Shown here one piece after another: positions 1 to 8,877 of a stretch of 64,000 bases of DNA. The position numbers and the translations under genes are program-made. This DNA comes from Trichocoleus sp. FACHB-46. GTDB lineage: Bacteria; Cyanobacteriota; Cyanobacteriia; FACHB-46. The first letter of the stretch is position 1; each line of letters opens with the position of its first letter. The stretch is taken from contig NZ_JACJOD010000008.1 of assembly GCF_014695385.1 (NCBI RefSeq), forward strand, positions 124,001 through 188,000. The letters run 5' to 3'. The notes below the pieces were generated by a model. The model ran no database searches. It had not been told where the DNA came from and was given only the letters and a program-made list of their open reading frames with translations.

Positions 1-30
1 AGCAACTTTACAAATCTTTTGAGGCCTTTC

Positions 31-59
31 TTGACTTCAACCCAAATATCCGCTAGAGA
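31..59 (+). promoter_or_regulatory. possible promoter ahead of the DUF3134 gene
   Basis: TTGACT at 31-36 is followed after 17 bases by TAGAGA at 54-59. The -35 box is good and the -10 box weak. It lies about 90 bases upstream of the first gene start, so it could drive the small acidic protein and perhaps mraY. No mapping data; modest confidence. Confidence 0.3.
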
Positions 60-149
60 TGTCTTCACGAAATTCACCACTCGGTGGTAGACTCTGGGCA
101 TCTCCGTTCGTCAGAATAAAAAAGTAGCTACTCTAGGCCGAACCTTAGC

Positions 150-386
150 ATGTACAACCCTTCTTTGCGGCAGCACGCTCGTAGCGAACGCGCTCCCATC
201 ATTCCATTACAGCAAGAGTCTTCAATTTTAGACTGGCTGGAGGCAAATGGTCGTCTGTTGGCTCGCGATAGTCAAGATTTCGACTACTCCGATAATGAGG
301 AAGAAATCGCCGAGCTTATGGCGGTTGATGATGGCACCTATGACACCGATGACGATGACGACGATGCCCTCGATCTCGATGAATAG
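150..386 (+). CDS. DUF3134-like small acidic protein
   Basis: A 78-residue protein of unknown function resembling the cyanobacterial DUF3134 family, recognised from its N-terminal region (MYNPSLRQ.., then PIIPLQQESSILDWLEANGRL) and short length. The C-terminal third is extremely acidic, with a run of aspartates at about residues 67-73. There are no membrane segments and no cysteines, so it is probably a soluble cytoplasmic protein. It sits about 120 bases upstream of mraY on the same strand and may be co-transcribed with it, but nothing in the sequence gives a function. The ATG at 150 is the only good start. Confidence 0.75.
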   Translation: MYNPSLRQHARSERAPIIPLQQESSILDWLEANGRLLARDSQDFDYSDNEEEIAELMAVDDGTYDTDDDDDDALDLDE

Positions 387-505
387 AGCGAGTTGGTATC
401 GCTCTAAGTTTGGCAATCGCCCAAATGGGTAAAATTTTGTCCTGAATTTCCAAAGATCAGCTCGAAATCTTTGGCATGTGTGGTGTGAAGTGAGATGACA
501 ATCCA

Positions 506-1609
506 GTGGACGCAAAACTATTTTCTGACCGATCCATCAAGCTGACTGGGACGATGCTGCTGCTAGCGCTGTGGACAGGACTAAGCTTTGCCGCCTCAGC
601 GCTAGATTGGTTTGCCAACCGCCCCCTCTGGCAAGGGCTTTCGTTGACTTTGCCATTGTGGATTTGTGGCCTAGTAACCGCCGCATTAGGTTACTGGGCT
701 GTACCCTTGCTCCGGGCGCTGAAAACCGGGCAATTTATTCGGGAAGACGGACCCCAAGGCCACTTAAAGAAAGCAGGCACCCCAACGATGGGTGGCATTT
801 TCTTTGTGCCTGCGGCGGTAGCGATCGCGCTGCTCTGGTCTGGATTTAATGCCAATGTAGTAGCAGTCTCAGCCCTGACACTCGGCTACGGTTTCATCGG
901 TTGGCTAGACGACTGGCAAGTATTACGCCGCAAGTCCAATAAAGGCATCTCGCCCCGAATGAAGCTCGCCCTGCAAGTCATGTTTGGCGGGCTATTCTGT
1001 CTTTGGCTGATGCTGACTCAAGGCGAAAGCATTACCACGGTGGCTCTCCCCTTTGGACTGGCACTGCCTTTAGGATTGCTGTTTTGGCCCTTGGCTTGGT
1101 TTGTGTTGGTGTCGGAGAGTAATGCCACCAACCTCACCGATGGTCTTGATGGCCTGGCAGGCGGCACCGGAGCGATCGCTCTCTTAGGGTTAGGTGCTTT
1201 GGTTGCACCGACTCATCCTGAATTAATGCTGTTTTGTGGTTGCCTCAGTGGTGGCTGTCTGGGCTTCTTAATGCATAACCGGAACCCCGCTCGCGTCTTC
1301 ATGGGAGACACGGGTTCCTTGGCCTTAGGGGGAGCCTTAGCTGCGATCGCTCTAATCACCAATACTCTGTGGGCATTGCTAATTCTCGGGGGCCTCTTCC
1401 TAGCGGAAACCCTATCAGTAATCGCGCAAGTCAGCTATTTCAAGGCGACTAAAGGCCCTGACGGAGTCGGCAAGCGCCTATTCAAAATGGCCCCTCTCCA
1501 TCACCATCTAGAGCTCTCCGGTTGGTCAGAAAACCAAATTGTGTCACGGTTTTACCTAACAGGGGGATGTTTGGTTCTAGTGTGTCTACTGCTTCACCTC
1601 TTTGTTTAA
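506..1609 (+). CDS. mraY: phospho-N-acetylmuramoyl-pentapeptide-transferase MraY
   Basis: Integral membrane enzyme that transfers phospho-MurNAc-pentapeptide from the UDP-linked precursor to undecaprenyl phosphate, giving lipid I, the first membrane step of peptidoglycan synthesis. It has 367 residues, the normal length, and about ten hydrophobic segments. Family motifs are visible: GTPTMGG near residue 90, the LDDW pair near residue 135, NATNLTDGLDGLAGG near residue 205, FMGDTGSLALGG near residue 265 and the PLHHHLE box near residue 330. The start is a GTG at 506; an ATG lies 14 codons later but would cut into the normal N-terminal region. A strong terminator follows directly. No other mur genes are in the window, as is common in cyanobacteria, where the dcw cluster is dispersed. 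Confidence 0.95.
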   Translation: MDAKLFSDRSIKLTGTMLLLALWTGLSFAASALDWFANRPLWQGLSLTLPLWICGLVTAALGYWAVPLLRALKTGQFIREDGPQGHLKKAGTPTMGGIFFVPAAVAIALLWSGFNANVVAVSALTLGYGFIGWLDDWQVLRRKSNKGISPRMKLALQVMFGGLFCLWLMLTQGESITTVALPFGLALPLGLLFWPLAWFVLVSESNATNLTDGLDGLAGGTGAIALLGLGALVAPTHPELMLFCGCLSGGCLGFLMHNRNPARVFMGDTGSLALGGALAAIALITNTLWALLILGGLFLAETLSVIAQVSYFKATKGPDGVGKRLFKMAPLHHHLELSGWSENQIVSRFYLTGGCLVLVCLLLHLFV

Positions 1610-1635
1610 GCGTCTTCTAAAACTGGATTAAATCT

Positions 1636-1673
1636 AAAAGTTCGGACTCCTTGCCAGGGGTTCGAATTTTTTT
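1636..1673 (+). terminator. rho-independent terminator of mraY
   Basis: A long stem pairs AAAAGTTCGGACTCC with GGGGTTCGAATTTTT around the loop TTGCCA, using a few G-T pairs, and runs into seven Ts at 1667-1673. It begins 27 bases after the mraY stop codon. Confidence 0.75.
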
Positions 1674-1843
1674 AGTACCAGCTCGATTCCTTAAAACGAG
1701 TGAGAGATAGTACGAAGAGGAGTTAAACCATTCGAGCTAGTAACCTAAAGATTAGGTAAACCGCTGGTTATATCTAGCTACTCTAAAGCCCATAGCGTTT
1801 ATGGTTGGGAGCATCTAAGCAATTTCCCCTGCACTTAGGGTTT

Positions 1844-2182
1844 ATGATGCAATACGCACCTTCCCGCCCCCAATTTGAAGTTTTTCAAGTTTCTGGTCAT
1901 CTCAATGGAATCAATGCCACTGATTTGCAGAACCAGTTGAAGCATAAAGTTGCTTCGACCCCCGCACAGGACATATTAGTGGACATGGCTCAAGTAGATT
2001 CTCTAGATAGTTCTGGACTAATGGTGTTGGTTGGAGCGCTTAGCTTTGCCCAGCGTTTGGGCCGTCAGCTAGTTCTATGCTCAATTTCACCTTCGGTCCG
2101 CATCATTTTTGAGCTGACTCAGCTCGACAAAGTTTTTCCAATTTTTGATAATCAAGCTGCCTTTGAAACGACTTTGATCTAA
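1844..2182 (+). CDS. STAS-domain anti-sigma-factor antagonist-like protein
   Basis: A single STAS domain of about 112 residues, the fold of SpoIIAA/RsbV-type anti-anti-sigma factors, which bind a partner kinase or transporter and are switched by phosphorylation of one serine. The key loop DSLDSSGLMVLVGAL (near residue 60) holds the conserved DSSG, whose serine is the usual phosphorylation site. The domain begins at FEVFQVSGHLNG and ends at the C-terminal helix KVFPIFDNQAAFETTL. A longer reading from a TTG at 1805 exists, but two tandem ATG codons at 1844 and 1847 fit the domain start better. No partner kinase (RsbW type) or phosphatase is adjacent, so its target is unknown. The gene is monocistronic between the mraY terminator and a convergent gene. 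Confidence 0.8.
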   Translation: MMQYAPSRPQFEVFQVSGHLNGINATDLQNQLKHKVASTPAQDILVDMAQVDSLDSSGLMVLVGALSFAQRLGRQLVLCSISPSVRIIFELTQLDKVFPIFDNQAAFETTLI

Positions 2183-2251
2183 ATTTAGGGTGCATTTGCC
2201 TCACGCAGTTAGTTGTGGCCTATGGCGTGACTTATCTGAGTCAGTCACAGC

Positions 2252-3262
2252 TTAAGCTTGCATCCGTCTAACTTCTTCATTGGCTTCTAGCTGAAATCTT
2301 AAGTTTTGGTTGTATTCTTCGACGTGCTTCAGTTCTGCTAACTTACGCAAAATCGTTTTAGTAAAGTTCTCGGCGTCGGGGAGCTGGTCGGCAATTTGCG
2401 CCGTCTCCACTTCAATCTCAATCATCTTGATCATGCGTGAGTACTCACTAACCAGCCGTTGGTTATTACTCATCTGCTTACTCAAGATGCCTACAGCACT
2501 CGTAGTGCGACGAATCCGGTTGGCATAAAGCTTGTCATCAAACTGCAACATTTTACGTTTGAGCGAGTCCAGTTGGCTGATCAGCGCCTGGTTCGCAGCA
2601 GACTCATGCTTTAGTTCGCCCAAACGCTGCTCTAAGCTGTATTTCTGAGTAAGGAGTTTCTGATCGGCGAGTAAGCGTGACTCCTCCTGCACATTCATTT
2701 GCAGCGGAGGACTTGTGAGCTGAGCTGTATGAGCAAGCTTCGCGTAGAGTAAAAGACTAGCTGCACTCAGCATTGATAGCAGGAAGATATTGGCCCCAGT
2801 CAACAGCAAAGACAAAAACACAGTGGCGGAGACGGTGCCACGAGTGGCCACTAAATAACCAGGGCTGGGTACAGGTGAAGGTAAAAGATAATCGCTACCT
2901 GTCGTATGGTTGGTAATTGCGATTAACTTTTTCAAGACATAGCCTTGGGTGGTATACAGCAGCGAAATCATATCGCCACGACGCACCGGAATCCCATCCT
3001 CTGCTCCTGGAACGGAAAACTTCAAGACTTGAAGACTTCTGCTTGGCGTAATAATGCGGAATTCATAGTGCCGTTTATAGAACCTAGGCAGCTTAGCAGT
3101 GAGGTAAAGCAGCACCTCTCGCATAGAACTCCGTTGAGAGAGCTTGCCGTAAACCACACCATATTTGCGTTGGCAGGAGGTGCATCTCAACTGAGGAATG
3201 CTGTCATAGTTGAGAGTACCCAGGGGTGTCAGACACGATGGGCATTGAATTGACCGTTTCAT
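2252..3262 (-). CDS. zinc-ribbon, membrane-anchored coiled-coil protein of unknown function
   Basis: Not recognised as a named family. The 336 residues divide into four parts: an N-terminal four-cysteine zinc ribbon (C7, C10, C27, C30 in CPSC and CTSC pairs); a soluble region to about residue 140; one or two transmembrane helices at about 145-178; and a long predicted coiled coil from about 190 to the end, rich in Q, E, K and L. The layout suggests a cytoplasmic metal-binding head tethered to the membrane, with the coiled coil for self-association or partner binding. It converges on the STAS gene with a 70-base gap. The ATG start directly precedes the zinc ribbon and is well placed. A function cannot be assigned from the sequence. 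Confidence 0.7.
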   Translation of the reverse strand: MKRSIQCPSCLTPLGTLNYDSIPQLRCTSCQRKYGVVYGKLSQRSSMREVLLYLTAKLPRFYKRHYEFRIITPSRSLQVLKFSVPGAEDGIPVRRGDMISLLYTTQGYVLKKLIAITNHTTGSDYLLPSPVPSPGYLVATRGTVSATVFLSLLLTGANIFLLSMLSAASLLLYAKLAHTAQLTSPPLQMNVQEESRLLADQKLLTQKYSLEQRLGELKHESAANQALISQLDSLKRKMLQFDDKLYANRIRRTTSAVGILSKQMSNNQRLVSEYSRMIKMIEIEVETAQIADQLPDAENFTKTILRKLAELKHVEEYNQNLRFQLEANEEVRRMQA

Positions 3263-3675
3263 AAAGAGGGGGCTCTGTCAGAGCCAAGTTTCAAGCTTGC
3301 CTGAATAGAAACAGTGCTACATGCGAGCAGCACGTCAGTAGATCGATTCTAGTGCTTGGGTTTAAAAGTGGGTGGGAGAATTTGCAAGTAGAAGAATTTG
3401 TAACAGAAGCCGCGATCGCCCCTATAAATGGCTCCATAAGATTGCCCCATAAATCGCCAAGATCGATCGTCTAACTAGATGCCTAACTAGACCGCCCCAG
3501 TCACTGGAAAAGTTTTTTATAAAGAATATTAGATGCGGAATGACTCAATAGAGTTATGTGGTATTCAACAACGCTATCCTGACCACTCAAGCTTTTGTCT
3601 CGGTGTAAAGGTCTATGTTTGAGCCTTAAACAAGGCTTAGTCAATGACCCTGTTCTACCCTCTAGGATCACCCTT
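3263..3675. other. 413-base intergenic region, no gene seen
   Basis: This is a divergent intergenic stretch that should hold the promoters of the zinc-ribbon gene (minus) and the hydrolase gene (plus). A small hairpin, AGCCTT-AAAC-AAGGCT, lies near 3624-3639 in the presumed hydrolase leader. No convincing -35/-10 pair was found. The reading frame of the hydrolase is open upstream to a TTG at 3595, but that extension has no signal or domain character. Confidence 0.4.
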
Positions 3676-4857
3676 ATGAATCCCGCTTTACAGACCAGTA
3701 CCACCCCCACTGCTGAACAACTAGCCCAAACGAAGCAAGCGATCGCCGCTTACATTGCCACTATTGATGCCAACCCAGATCGTCGTTCAGGTGCCTACCC
3801 CTACTACCTCTTTCATGAACCTGGGCAAACTGTTCATGGCACTATCCTGATGTTTCATGGTTTCAGTGCAAAACCCCATCAAATGTGGCGCTTGGCTGAT
3901 TACTTATTCCGGAATGGGTTCAATGTTTATCAAGCAACCCTAGCGGGTCACGCCTTTGCACTGCCCAACAAATATTGGCCCCAAGTTGATCTCAAGCCTG
4001 AGCTTGCCGAGCCTTTACGCCGGAAAGTTCAGCAAGACCCCGTTTTACAAAACTATTTTGCTAATCTATCGGCTAACCCCAGCGATCGCCGCCCCAGTGC
4101 AACCCAACGTATCGCTTTACTAGCAAGGCTGCTAGCCATTGAGCCTCGCCTGCTAGATATTATGCAAGCTATTACTCGGCCAGATGATCCTGACTTTGAG
4201 CGCTACTTTATCTCCTCTCACCTCGATTACCTGAGCGAAGCAAAAGCTCGATTGGCTGAATTGGATGCGCTCCCAGGCCCAGTTTATACGGTGGGTTTGT
4301 CAGTTGGGGGTGCTGTCGCTCTAGGTCTTGCTGCGACTCGTCCCGATCGCATCGATCGCGTTGTGGCTTATGCTCCTCTCCTCAAAGTTGATGGAGAAGA
4401 ACATCGGCAGTATGTGAATATGGCAGGTCCGCTGGATATCAAAGAACTAGGTTGGGACCCTAATCTGCAATTCCCTGTGGGAGCGCTAACGGCAGCCGAT
4501 CGCTTTGGCAGCTCCTTTGTCCTGAACTCCAAGCAAACTCGTACCTTACAAAATATCCCCACCTTCTTAGTGCTGACTGAGAACGAGGATGCGGCTGATG
4601 TGGAGACGAACCAAACTTTCTTTCAGGAAATCGGTGGTAATCACCAAGGGCATTACTCTTACCTATACCCAGCTCAAGACTTAGTGCCTCACCCAATGGT
4701 GGACCCTACTGAGGTAAGCCAGAATATGAGTAATCGTTTCTGGCAAAGTCTTTACCAGGAGACATTCCGTTTCCTGACGCAGGGTAAGGTGAACTTAGAT
4801 AATATGAGTAATCTAGAACAAGCGTCTGATCTGCCTCTCGTACCCGCTGTTCAATAG
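3676..4857 (+). CDS. alpha/beta hydrolase (esterase/lipase-like)
   Basis: A 393-residue soluble alpha/beta-hydrolase-fold protein, presumably cutting an ester or amide bond; the substrate cannot be read. Visible features are the strand and oxyanion-hole segment ILMFHGFSAKP near residue 60 and the nucleophile elbow VGLSVGGAVALG (G-x-S-x-G type serine) near residue 205. A C-terminal histidine region, LVPHPMVDP near residue 340, is a plausible place for the catalytic histidine. An insertion between strand and elbow (about residues 100-190) would form a lid. No signal peptide was seen. I chose the ATG at 3676 rather than an upstream TTG at 3595, because the intervening codons have no domain character. 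A terminator follows at 4927. Confidence 0.8.
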   Translation: MNPALQTSTTPTAEQLAQTKQAIAAYIATIDANPDRRSGAYPYYLFHEPGQTVHGTILMFHGFSAKPHQMWRLADYLFRNGFNVYQATLAGHAFALPNKYWPQVDLKPELAEPLRRKVQQDPVLQNYFANLSANPSDRRPSATQRIALLARLLAIEPRLLDIMQAITRPDDPDFERYFISSHLDYLSEAKARLAELDALPGPVYTVGLSVGGAVALGLAATRPDRIDRVVAYAPLLKVDGEEHRQYVNMAGPLDIKELGWDPNLQFPVGALTAADRFGSSFVLNSKQTRTLQNIPTFLVLTENEDAADVETNQTFFQEIGGNHQGHYSYLYPAQDLVPHPMVDPTEVSQNMSNRFWQSLYQETFRFLTQGKVNLDNMSNLEQASDLPLVPAVQ

Positions 4858-4926
4858 ACTGGATTAATCTGCGTAACTACATAGGGCCACACAGCACCTA
4901 CTTGACTAACTCTATTTTGATGGCAT

Positions 4927-4960
4927 ACTTCCTTGGCTAAATAGCTGAGGAAGTTTTGTT
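4927..4960 (+). terminator. rho-independent terminator of the hydrolase gene
   Basis: A 12-base-pair stem ACTTCCTTGGCT / AGCTGAGGAAGT with two G-T pairs and an AAAT loop is followed by TTTTGTT. It lies 70 bases after the stop codon. Confidence 0.7.
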
Positions 4961-5288
4961 GATTGGGCTTATGGTTTTAGCTTGAGGTACCTGAATTATT
5001 TAGTAGATAACAAGGTGATTAAGGTCGAAAAGCTATACCTGAGCTGATAGGAAACGCGATCGCCCTAAATTGAAAACTCAGCTCATTGACGAAAAGTATA
5101 GTAGGATACAAAATAATTGCGCGTATCAACAAAAATAGACGAAGGTTAATTTTGCTAACCTTTCGTTGTCTTGTTATTCGATGTATAAAATTTTTTGATA
5201 GCAGAAGCAGCCTAAAAGGCATGACAACTTATGTTTTAATCAACTAAAGTGAAGAAGTGTATCGGCTTGTAGCCCTCAGGTAACCTTT
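4961..5288. other. 328-base intergenic region, no gene seen
   Basis: AT-rich leader between the hydrolase terminator and the HAD gene. A TATAAA box occurs at 5184-5189 without a good -35 partner. A minus-strand 67-codon frame here has a biased, non-protein-like composition and was rejected. Confidence 0.4.
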
Positions 5289-6098
5289 ATGACAGGTGTT
5301 GTACCCGCAAGTTTGCATCTCTACGAGTTATATCGGAGTCAAACAGGGCTTTCCGTTCCATCTTCATCAGGGCTGACAGTATTTTGCGACTTTGATGGTC
5401 CCATTATTGATGTTTCAGAGCGCTACTACAGTACCTATCAACTAGGACTCGCCGACACTCAAGCGACTTACCAAGCTCAAGGAACTACCTTACCCATTCA
5501 GCTACTCAGTAAAGAACAGTTCTGGCAGATGAAACAAGATCGCGTGCCAGATGTAGAGATCGCAATGCGCTCTGGACTCGTTCAGCAATCACAAATTGAT
5601 GTGTTTTTACAGCGAGTTGGCCAAATCGTAAATCAGCCGACCCTGCTTCAAAAGGATCGGCTGCAGCCGGGAGTGCGCTGGGCACTCAAATTACTGCATA
5701 CAAAAGGTATTAGGCTGGTTTTAGTGACGCTACGATGCCAACAGCAAGCGACTCAGATCTTGCAAGAATATGGTTTGGCAGATTTGTTTAGCGGTATTTA
5801 TGGCGCTGATAACGACCAAGCGGCTTACCAAAACTACGCTGACTACAAAACTCAGTTGTTAGTTAAAGCTGCGCTGGAGCAAGGGTTGCGCGGTGACTTG
5901 GCTCAGTCATCCTGGATGATTGGAGATACCGAGGCCGATATTTTGGCTGGACAAGCGTTAAAGATTCCCACGATCGCCTTGACTTGTGGGATTCGCAGCA
6001 GACGTTATGTAGAGCGATTGCAACCCACCTGTATCCTCAGCGATCTCGTATCTGCAGTGCAGCATGTCGTAACTTGCTACCATCTAGTCCAAGCCTGA
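5289..6098 (+). CDS. HAD-superfamily phosphatase
   Basis: A 269-residue haloacid-dehalogenase-fold hydrolase of the phosphoglycolate phosphatase/pyrophosphatase type, likely removing phosphate from a small metabolite. The nucleophile motif CDFDG is at about residues 33-37 (D34 nucleophile, D36 acid/base). Motif II is the VLVTLR threonine near residue 147, motif III the lysine of NYADYKTQLL, and motif IV the GDTEADILAG aspartates near residue 218. The helical cap lies between motifs I and II. No membrane or signal segments. It stands alone on the plus strand and converges with mreD. The substrate is not predictable. Confidence 0.8.
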   Translation: MTGVVPASLHLYELYRSQTGLSVPSSSGLTVFCDFDGPIIDVSERYYSTYQLGLADTQATYQAQGTTLPIQLLSKEQFWQMKQDRVPDVEIAMRSGLVQQSQIDVFLQRVGQIVNQPTLLQKDRLQPGVRWALKLLHTKGIRLVLVTLRCQQQATQILQEYGLADLFSGIYGADNDQAAYQNYADYKTQLLVKAALEQGLRGDLAQSSWMIGDTEADILAGQALKIPTIALTCGIRSRRYVERLQPTCILSDLVSAVQHVVTCYHLVQA

Positions 6099-6124
6099 AA
6101 TCATACAAGCTGAGAATTGTAGGT

Positions 6125-6709
6125 TTAAGGTTGTTCTAGCAGACCCATATGCTCCCACCAGCGGTTGAGAGGGAAGTAAACGACGGGAGCCCAAAGACTA
6201 CTCAAAATTGCTGAACTCAAAGCAGTGCGCTGGTGGTATGTCCAGATTTCGGCCAGTGTCCGCATGGCTTGAACCGATGCGCCATCAAACTTTTGCAGAC
6301 TAAATTGAATGGCAATCACAGTTTCTGCTAAGACAGCCATACCAAAAACAATCAGTGCCACAGAGATAAAGTCTTCTTCGATGTATCGCTGCTTCTGTAG
6401 ACGAGCCGTTAACACACCCACTACTATCAAACTTAAAACATGAGTGGGATGAGGAGCCGTCATACCATCTTGCAGGAGCCCTAAGACTAATCCAGCGATC
6501 GCTCCTTGAAACACAGTCCGCTTAACGCTCCAAGCCACGACCCAGATTAGCAGCCAATTAGGACCAATGCCTGCTAGTTCCAGACCTGGAAAGCGTAGAG
6601 GCAGAGCCAGTAGGCATAAAAGCACAGAGACGACTGTTACAGTCCAATTTAAAAGCGAGCGATGATAAGCAGAACCTTTCAGCAGGTTTTTGAAGGAATC
6701 ATTCCTCAT
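6125..6709 (-). CDS. mreD: rod shape-determining protein MreD
   Basis: A small integral membrane protein (194 residues, about five hydrophobic segments) that belongs to the elongasome with MreB and MreC and helps direct lateral wall synthesis. The call rests on size, topology and position as last gene of mreB-mreC-mreD. The frame is open further upstream, but the ATG at 6709 overlaps the mreC stop as ATGA, the usual sign of translational coupling, so this start is preferred. MreD is poorly conserved in sequence, so identity depends partly on context. Confidence 0.85.
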   Translation of the reverse strand: MRNDSFKNLLKGSAYHRSLLNWTVTVVSVLLCLLALPLRFPGLELAGIGPNWLLIWVVAWSVKRTVFQGAIAGLVLGLLQDGMTAPHPTHVLSLIVVGVLTARLQKQRYIEEDFISVALIVFGMAVLAETVIAIQFSLQKFDGASVQAMRTLAEIWTYHQRTALSSAILSSLWAPVVYFPLNRWWEHMGLLEQP

Positions 6710-7491
6710 GGGATATTCGACTTTGGAGTTGCGGGCGTAGAATTTTGAAGTTCGGCTTGGGTAGGATAAACGATTACCCATTCCAAGTAACTGATAGGGG
6801 CAGATAGCTCAATCACTGCTTCAGGCGCAGGGCTTTTATTCAGGTTGACTGACTCAACTCGCCCCACTGGCATACCGGATGGAAAAAGCTGACTGAATGT
6901 GGAAGTAGAAATCACATCGCCACGCCGCACATCTGGAACTTTATCAAAGAATTCCATCACTGCTCGGTTACCTGCTTGGCCTCGCATGAAACCCGTGTAG
7001 CGGCTGCGACTTACAACCACGCCGACTCGGCTAGTGGGATCACTAATGAGCAGAACGCGACTAGTATGAGGAGTGCTGCTGACAATCCGCCCGACCAAGC
7101 CTCCAGGCCCAGCGACCACATGACCTACCTGTAGGCCATCTTTGCTACCCCGACCCAAGGTAACTTGTTGCCACCAATGGTCGGCGCTACGCCCAATTAC
7201 CGGAGCAGCAATTCCCTTTTGAGGTGTAGCAGAGGCATAACCGAGTAAATCTTGAAGCTTTTGATTTTGGCTTTCTAGCTCCACTAAGCGCTGCTGGAGT
7301 TCTAGAACCCGCGCGTTGGCAATTTGCTCTTCGGGGTTCGGAGCGCCTTGGAAAGGGCGAGTCAGACCTTGATAAACTTCTAGAATTGCCGCTCCCTGGG
7401 TTTCTCGCACTACCCAAGCTGTACTGAGGGTAAGACCCACCAGCAACATTCTTACGCCATATCGATCCCACCAGCGACGCAGTGTATACAT
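6706..7491 (-). CDS. mreC: rod shape-determining protein MreC
   Basis: A bitopic protein of 261 residues: a short cytoplasmic N-terminus, one transmembrane helix at about residues 13-30, a coiled coil at about 55-85 (QQRLVELESQNQKLQDLL), then the periplasmic beta domain with the typical VIGRSADHWWQQVTLGRGSKDGL segment. It links the MreB filament to the periplasmic wall-synthesis enzymes. Length and domain order are normal. The stop overlaps the mreD start by 4 bases. It lies 342 bases downstream of mreB, so it may have its own promoter. Confidence 0.93.
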   Translation of the reverse strand: MYTLRRWWDRYGVRMLLVGLTLSTAWVVRETQGAAILEVYQGLTRPFQGAPNPEEQIANARVLELQQRLVELESQNQKLQDLLGYASATPQKGIAAPVIGRSADHWWQQVTLGRGSKDGLQVGHVVAGPGGLVGRIVSSTPHTSRVLLISDPTSRVGVVVSRSRYTGFMRGQAGNRAVMEFFDKVPDVRRGDVISTSTFSQLFPSGMPVGRVESVNLNKSPAPEAVIELSAPISYLEWVIVYPTQAELQNSTPATPKSNIP

Positions 7492-7833
7492 GCAATCTAA
7501 ACTATCTTGGTTTGAACTTACTTTCTAGGAATCCTTAGCTTGCTGAAATGGTTTCCTTGGCTGAAGGCAGGTTAGTGCTTAAGGCAAAGGAAGGCTAACA
7601 AATGCGATCGCCCAGCAGTGATAGCAGATTTAAGGGCCTCGTAAGATTTGCAGGGCAACGCTGGGCCTAGGGGGTTGCTCAAATTGAGTCTAGGGCCTGA
7701 AGAACTCAATCCCAGGAGACCCAAGTAGACTAAGGCAGAGCAATACCGCTCTCCAAACTAGGGAAGTGCGCGATCGTCTAAGGCCACCGGACTTAGGCGA
7801 TCGCCAGCCCTGAAACACATCAATTTGATGTTG
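7492..7833. other. 342-base spacer between mreB and mreC
   Basis: No open reading frame of note. It holds a hairpin at 7770-7804 built on two HIP1-like octamers and some GC-rich direct similarity (CTAGGG repeats) around 7672-7700. A promoter for mreCD may lie here, but no clear boxes were seen. Confidence 0.4.
7770..7804 (-). terminator. HIP1-containing hairpin downstream of mreB
   Basis: A stem of GCGATCGCCTAAG against CTTAGACGATCGC (one mismatch) with a nine-base loop, 30 bases after the mreB stop. There is no T-run, so it may be an attenuator, an RNA-stabilising stem or a chance product of HIP1 density rather than a true terminator. Confidence 0.35.
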
Positions 7834-8877
7834 TTACATATGGCGAGAGCGACCGCTGAATACTCGTTCTAGCTGCTTGAAGTTCTCTAACACCCGACCT
7901 GTGCCTAATACAACACAGCTCAGGGGATCGGCAGCAACGTGAACTACAATGCCAGTTTCGTGACTAATCAGGGTATCAATGCCTTTTAATAGGGCACCTC
8001 CTCCAGCCAACATGATCCCGCGGTCAATAATATCCGCTGCCAGTTCAGGGGGAGTGCGCTCTAAGGTACGCTTAACAGCCTCAACAATCACTAATAGAGG
8101 CTCAGACATACTTTCGCGAATTTCTGGCCCCTTGATCGTAACGGTGCGAGGCAATCCAGAGAGTAAATGCAGACCCCGAACTTCCATCATGGCTTCATCA
8201 ACTTCGTTGGTGGGGTAAGCGGAACCGATGCGGATCTTAATTTCCTCCGCTGTGCGTTCCCCAATTACCAAGTTATGAACTTTCTTCATGTACTGAGTGA
8301 TTGATTCACTCAGCTCATCACCCGCGACTCGAACAGATTCACTCAGAACTGTTCCTTGTAAGCTTAAAACTGCGACTTCAGTGGTGCCGCCACCAATATC
8401 GATAATCATGTTACCGGTAGGTTCTGCCACAGGCAGTCCCGCTCCGATCGCGGCGGCAACTGGCTCATCAATCAGGTAAACTTCACGGGCACCCGCTTGA
8501 GAAGCTGCTTCCATGACCGCCCGACGTTCTACCCCTGTAACCCCACTAGGAATGCCAATGACGATCCGGGGTGAAACCAGCGTGCGGCCTTCATGCACCC
8601 GCCGAATAAAATGCTTCAACATCAGTTCTGCGGTGTCGAAGTCGGCAATCACACCATCCCGCAGGGGACGCAGAGCAACTACATTCCCAGGGGTCCGTCC
8701 CAGCATTTTTTTGGCATCTTCTCCGACCGCCAAAGGAATCCGGTCATCTTGGTCAATCGCCACCACCGAAGGTTCTTGGAGAACGATGCCTTTACCTGAT
8801 ACATAAACTAGTGTGTTCGCGGTACCGAGGTCGATACCCATGTCCCGAGATAAGGAAAAACGACTGAAAAGACCCAC
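7834..8877 (-). CDS. mreB: rod shape-determining protein MreB (bacterial actin)
   Basis: Actin-fold ATPase (347 residues, usual length) that polymerises under the membrane and organises the wall-elongation machinery. Phosphate-1 motif DLGTANTLVY is at about residue 16, the second phosphate loop IDIGGGTTEVAVLS near residue 160 and the adenosine-binding segment MLAGGGALLKGID near residue 290. An N-terminal amphipathic stretch (GLFSRFSLSRD) would serve for membrane binding. The start is GTG at 8877. It is first in the mreB-C-D order, though separated from mreC. Confidence 0.96.
   Translation of the reverse strand: MGLFSRFSLSRDMGIDLGTANTLVYVSGKGIVLQEPSVVAIDQDDRIPLAVGEDAKKMLGRTPGNVVALRPLRDGVIADFDTAELMLKHFIRRVHEGRTLVSPRIVIGIPSGVTGVERRAVMEAASQAGAREVYLIDEPVAAAIGAGLPVAEPTGNMIIDIGGGTTEVAVLSLQGTVLSESVRVAGDELSESITQYMKKVHNLVIGERTAEEIKIRIGSAYPTNEVDEAMMEVRGLHLLSGLPRTVTIKGPEIRESMSEPLLVIVEAVKRTLERTPPELAADIIDRGIMLAGGGALLKGIDTLISHETGIVVHVAADPLSCVVLGTGRVLENFKQLERVFSGRSRHM

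Noticed and set aside
228-515. Minus-strand 95-codon frame overlapping DUF3134
   Set aside because: Antisense of the acidic aspartate-coding region gives artificial Ile/Val runs; the DUF3134-like frame explains the stretch.
1641-1680. GGGGTTCGAA resembling the T-arm of a tRNA
   Set aside because: No acceptor stem, anticodon or D-arm around it; the stretch folds as the mraY terminator.
5019-5222. Minus-strand 67-codon frame upstream of the HAD gene
   Set aside because: Composition is Leu/Ile/Phe/Arg from AT-rich DNA, no ribosome site, no recognisable pattern.
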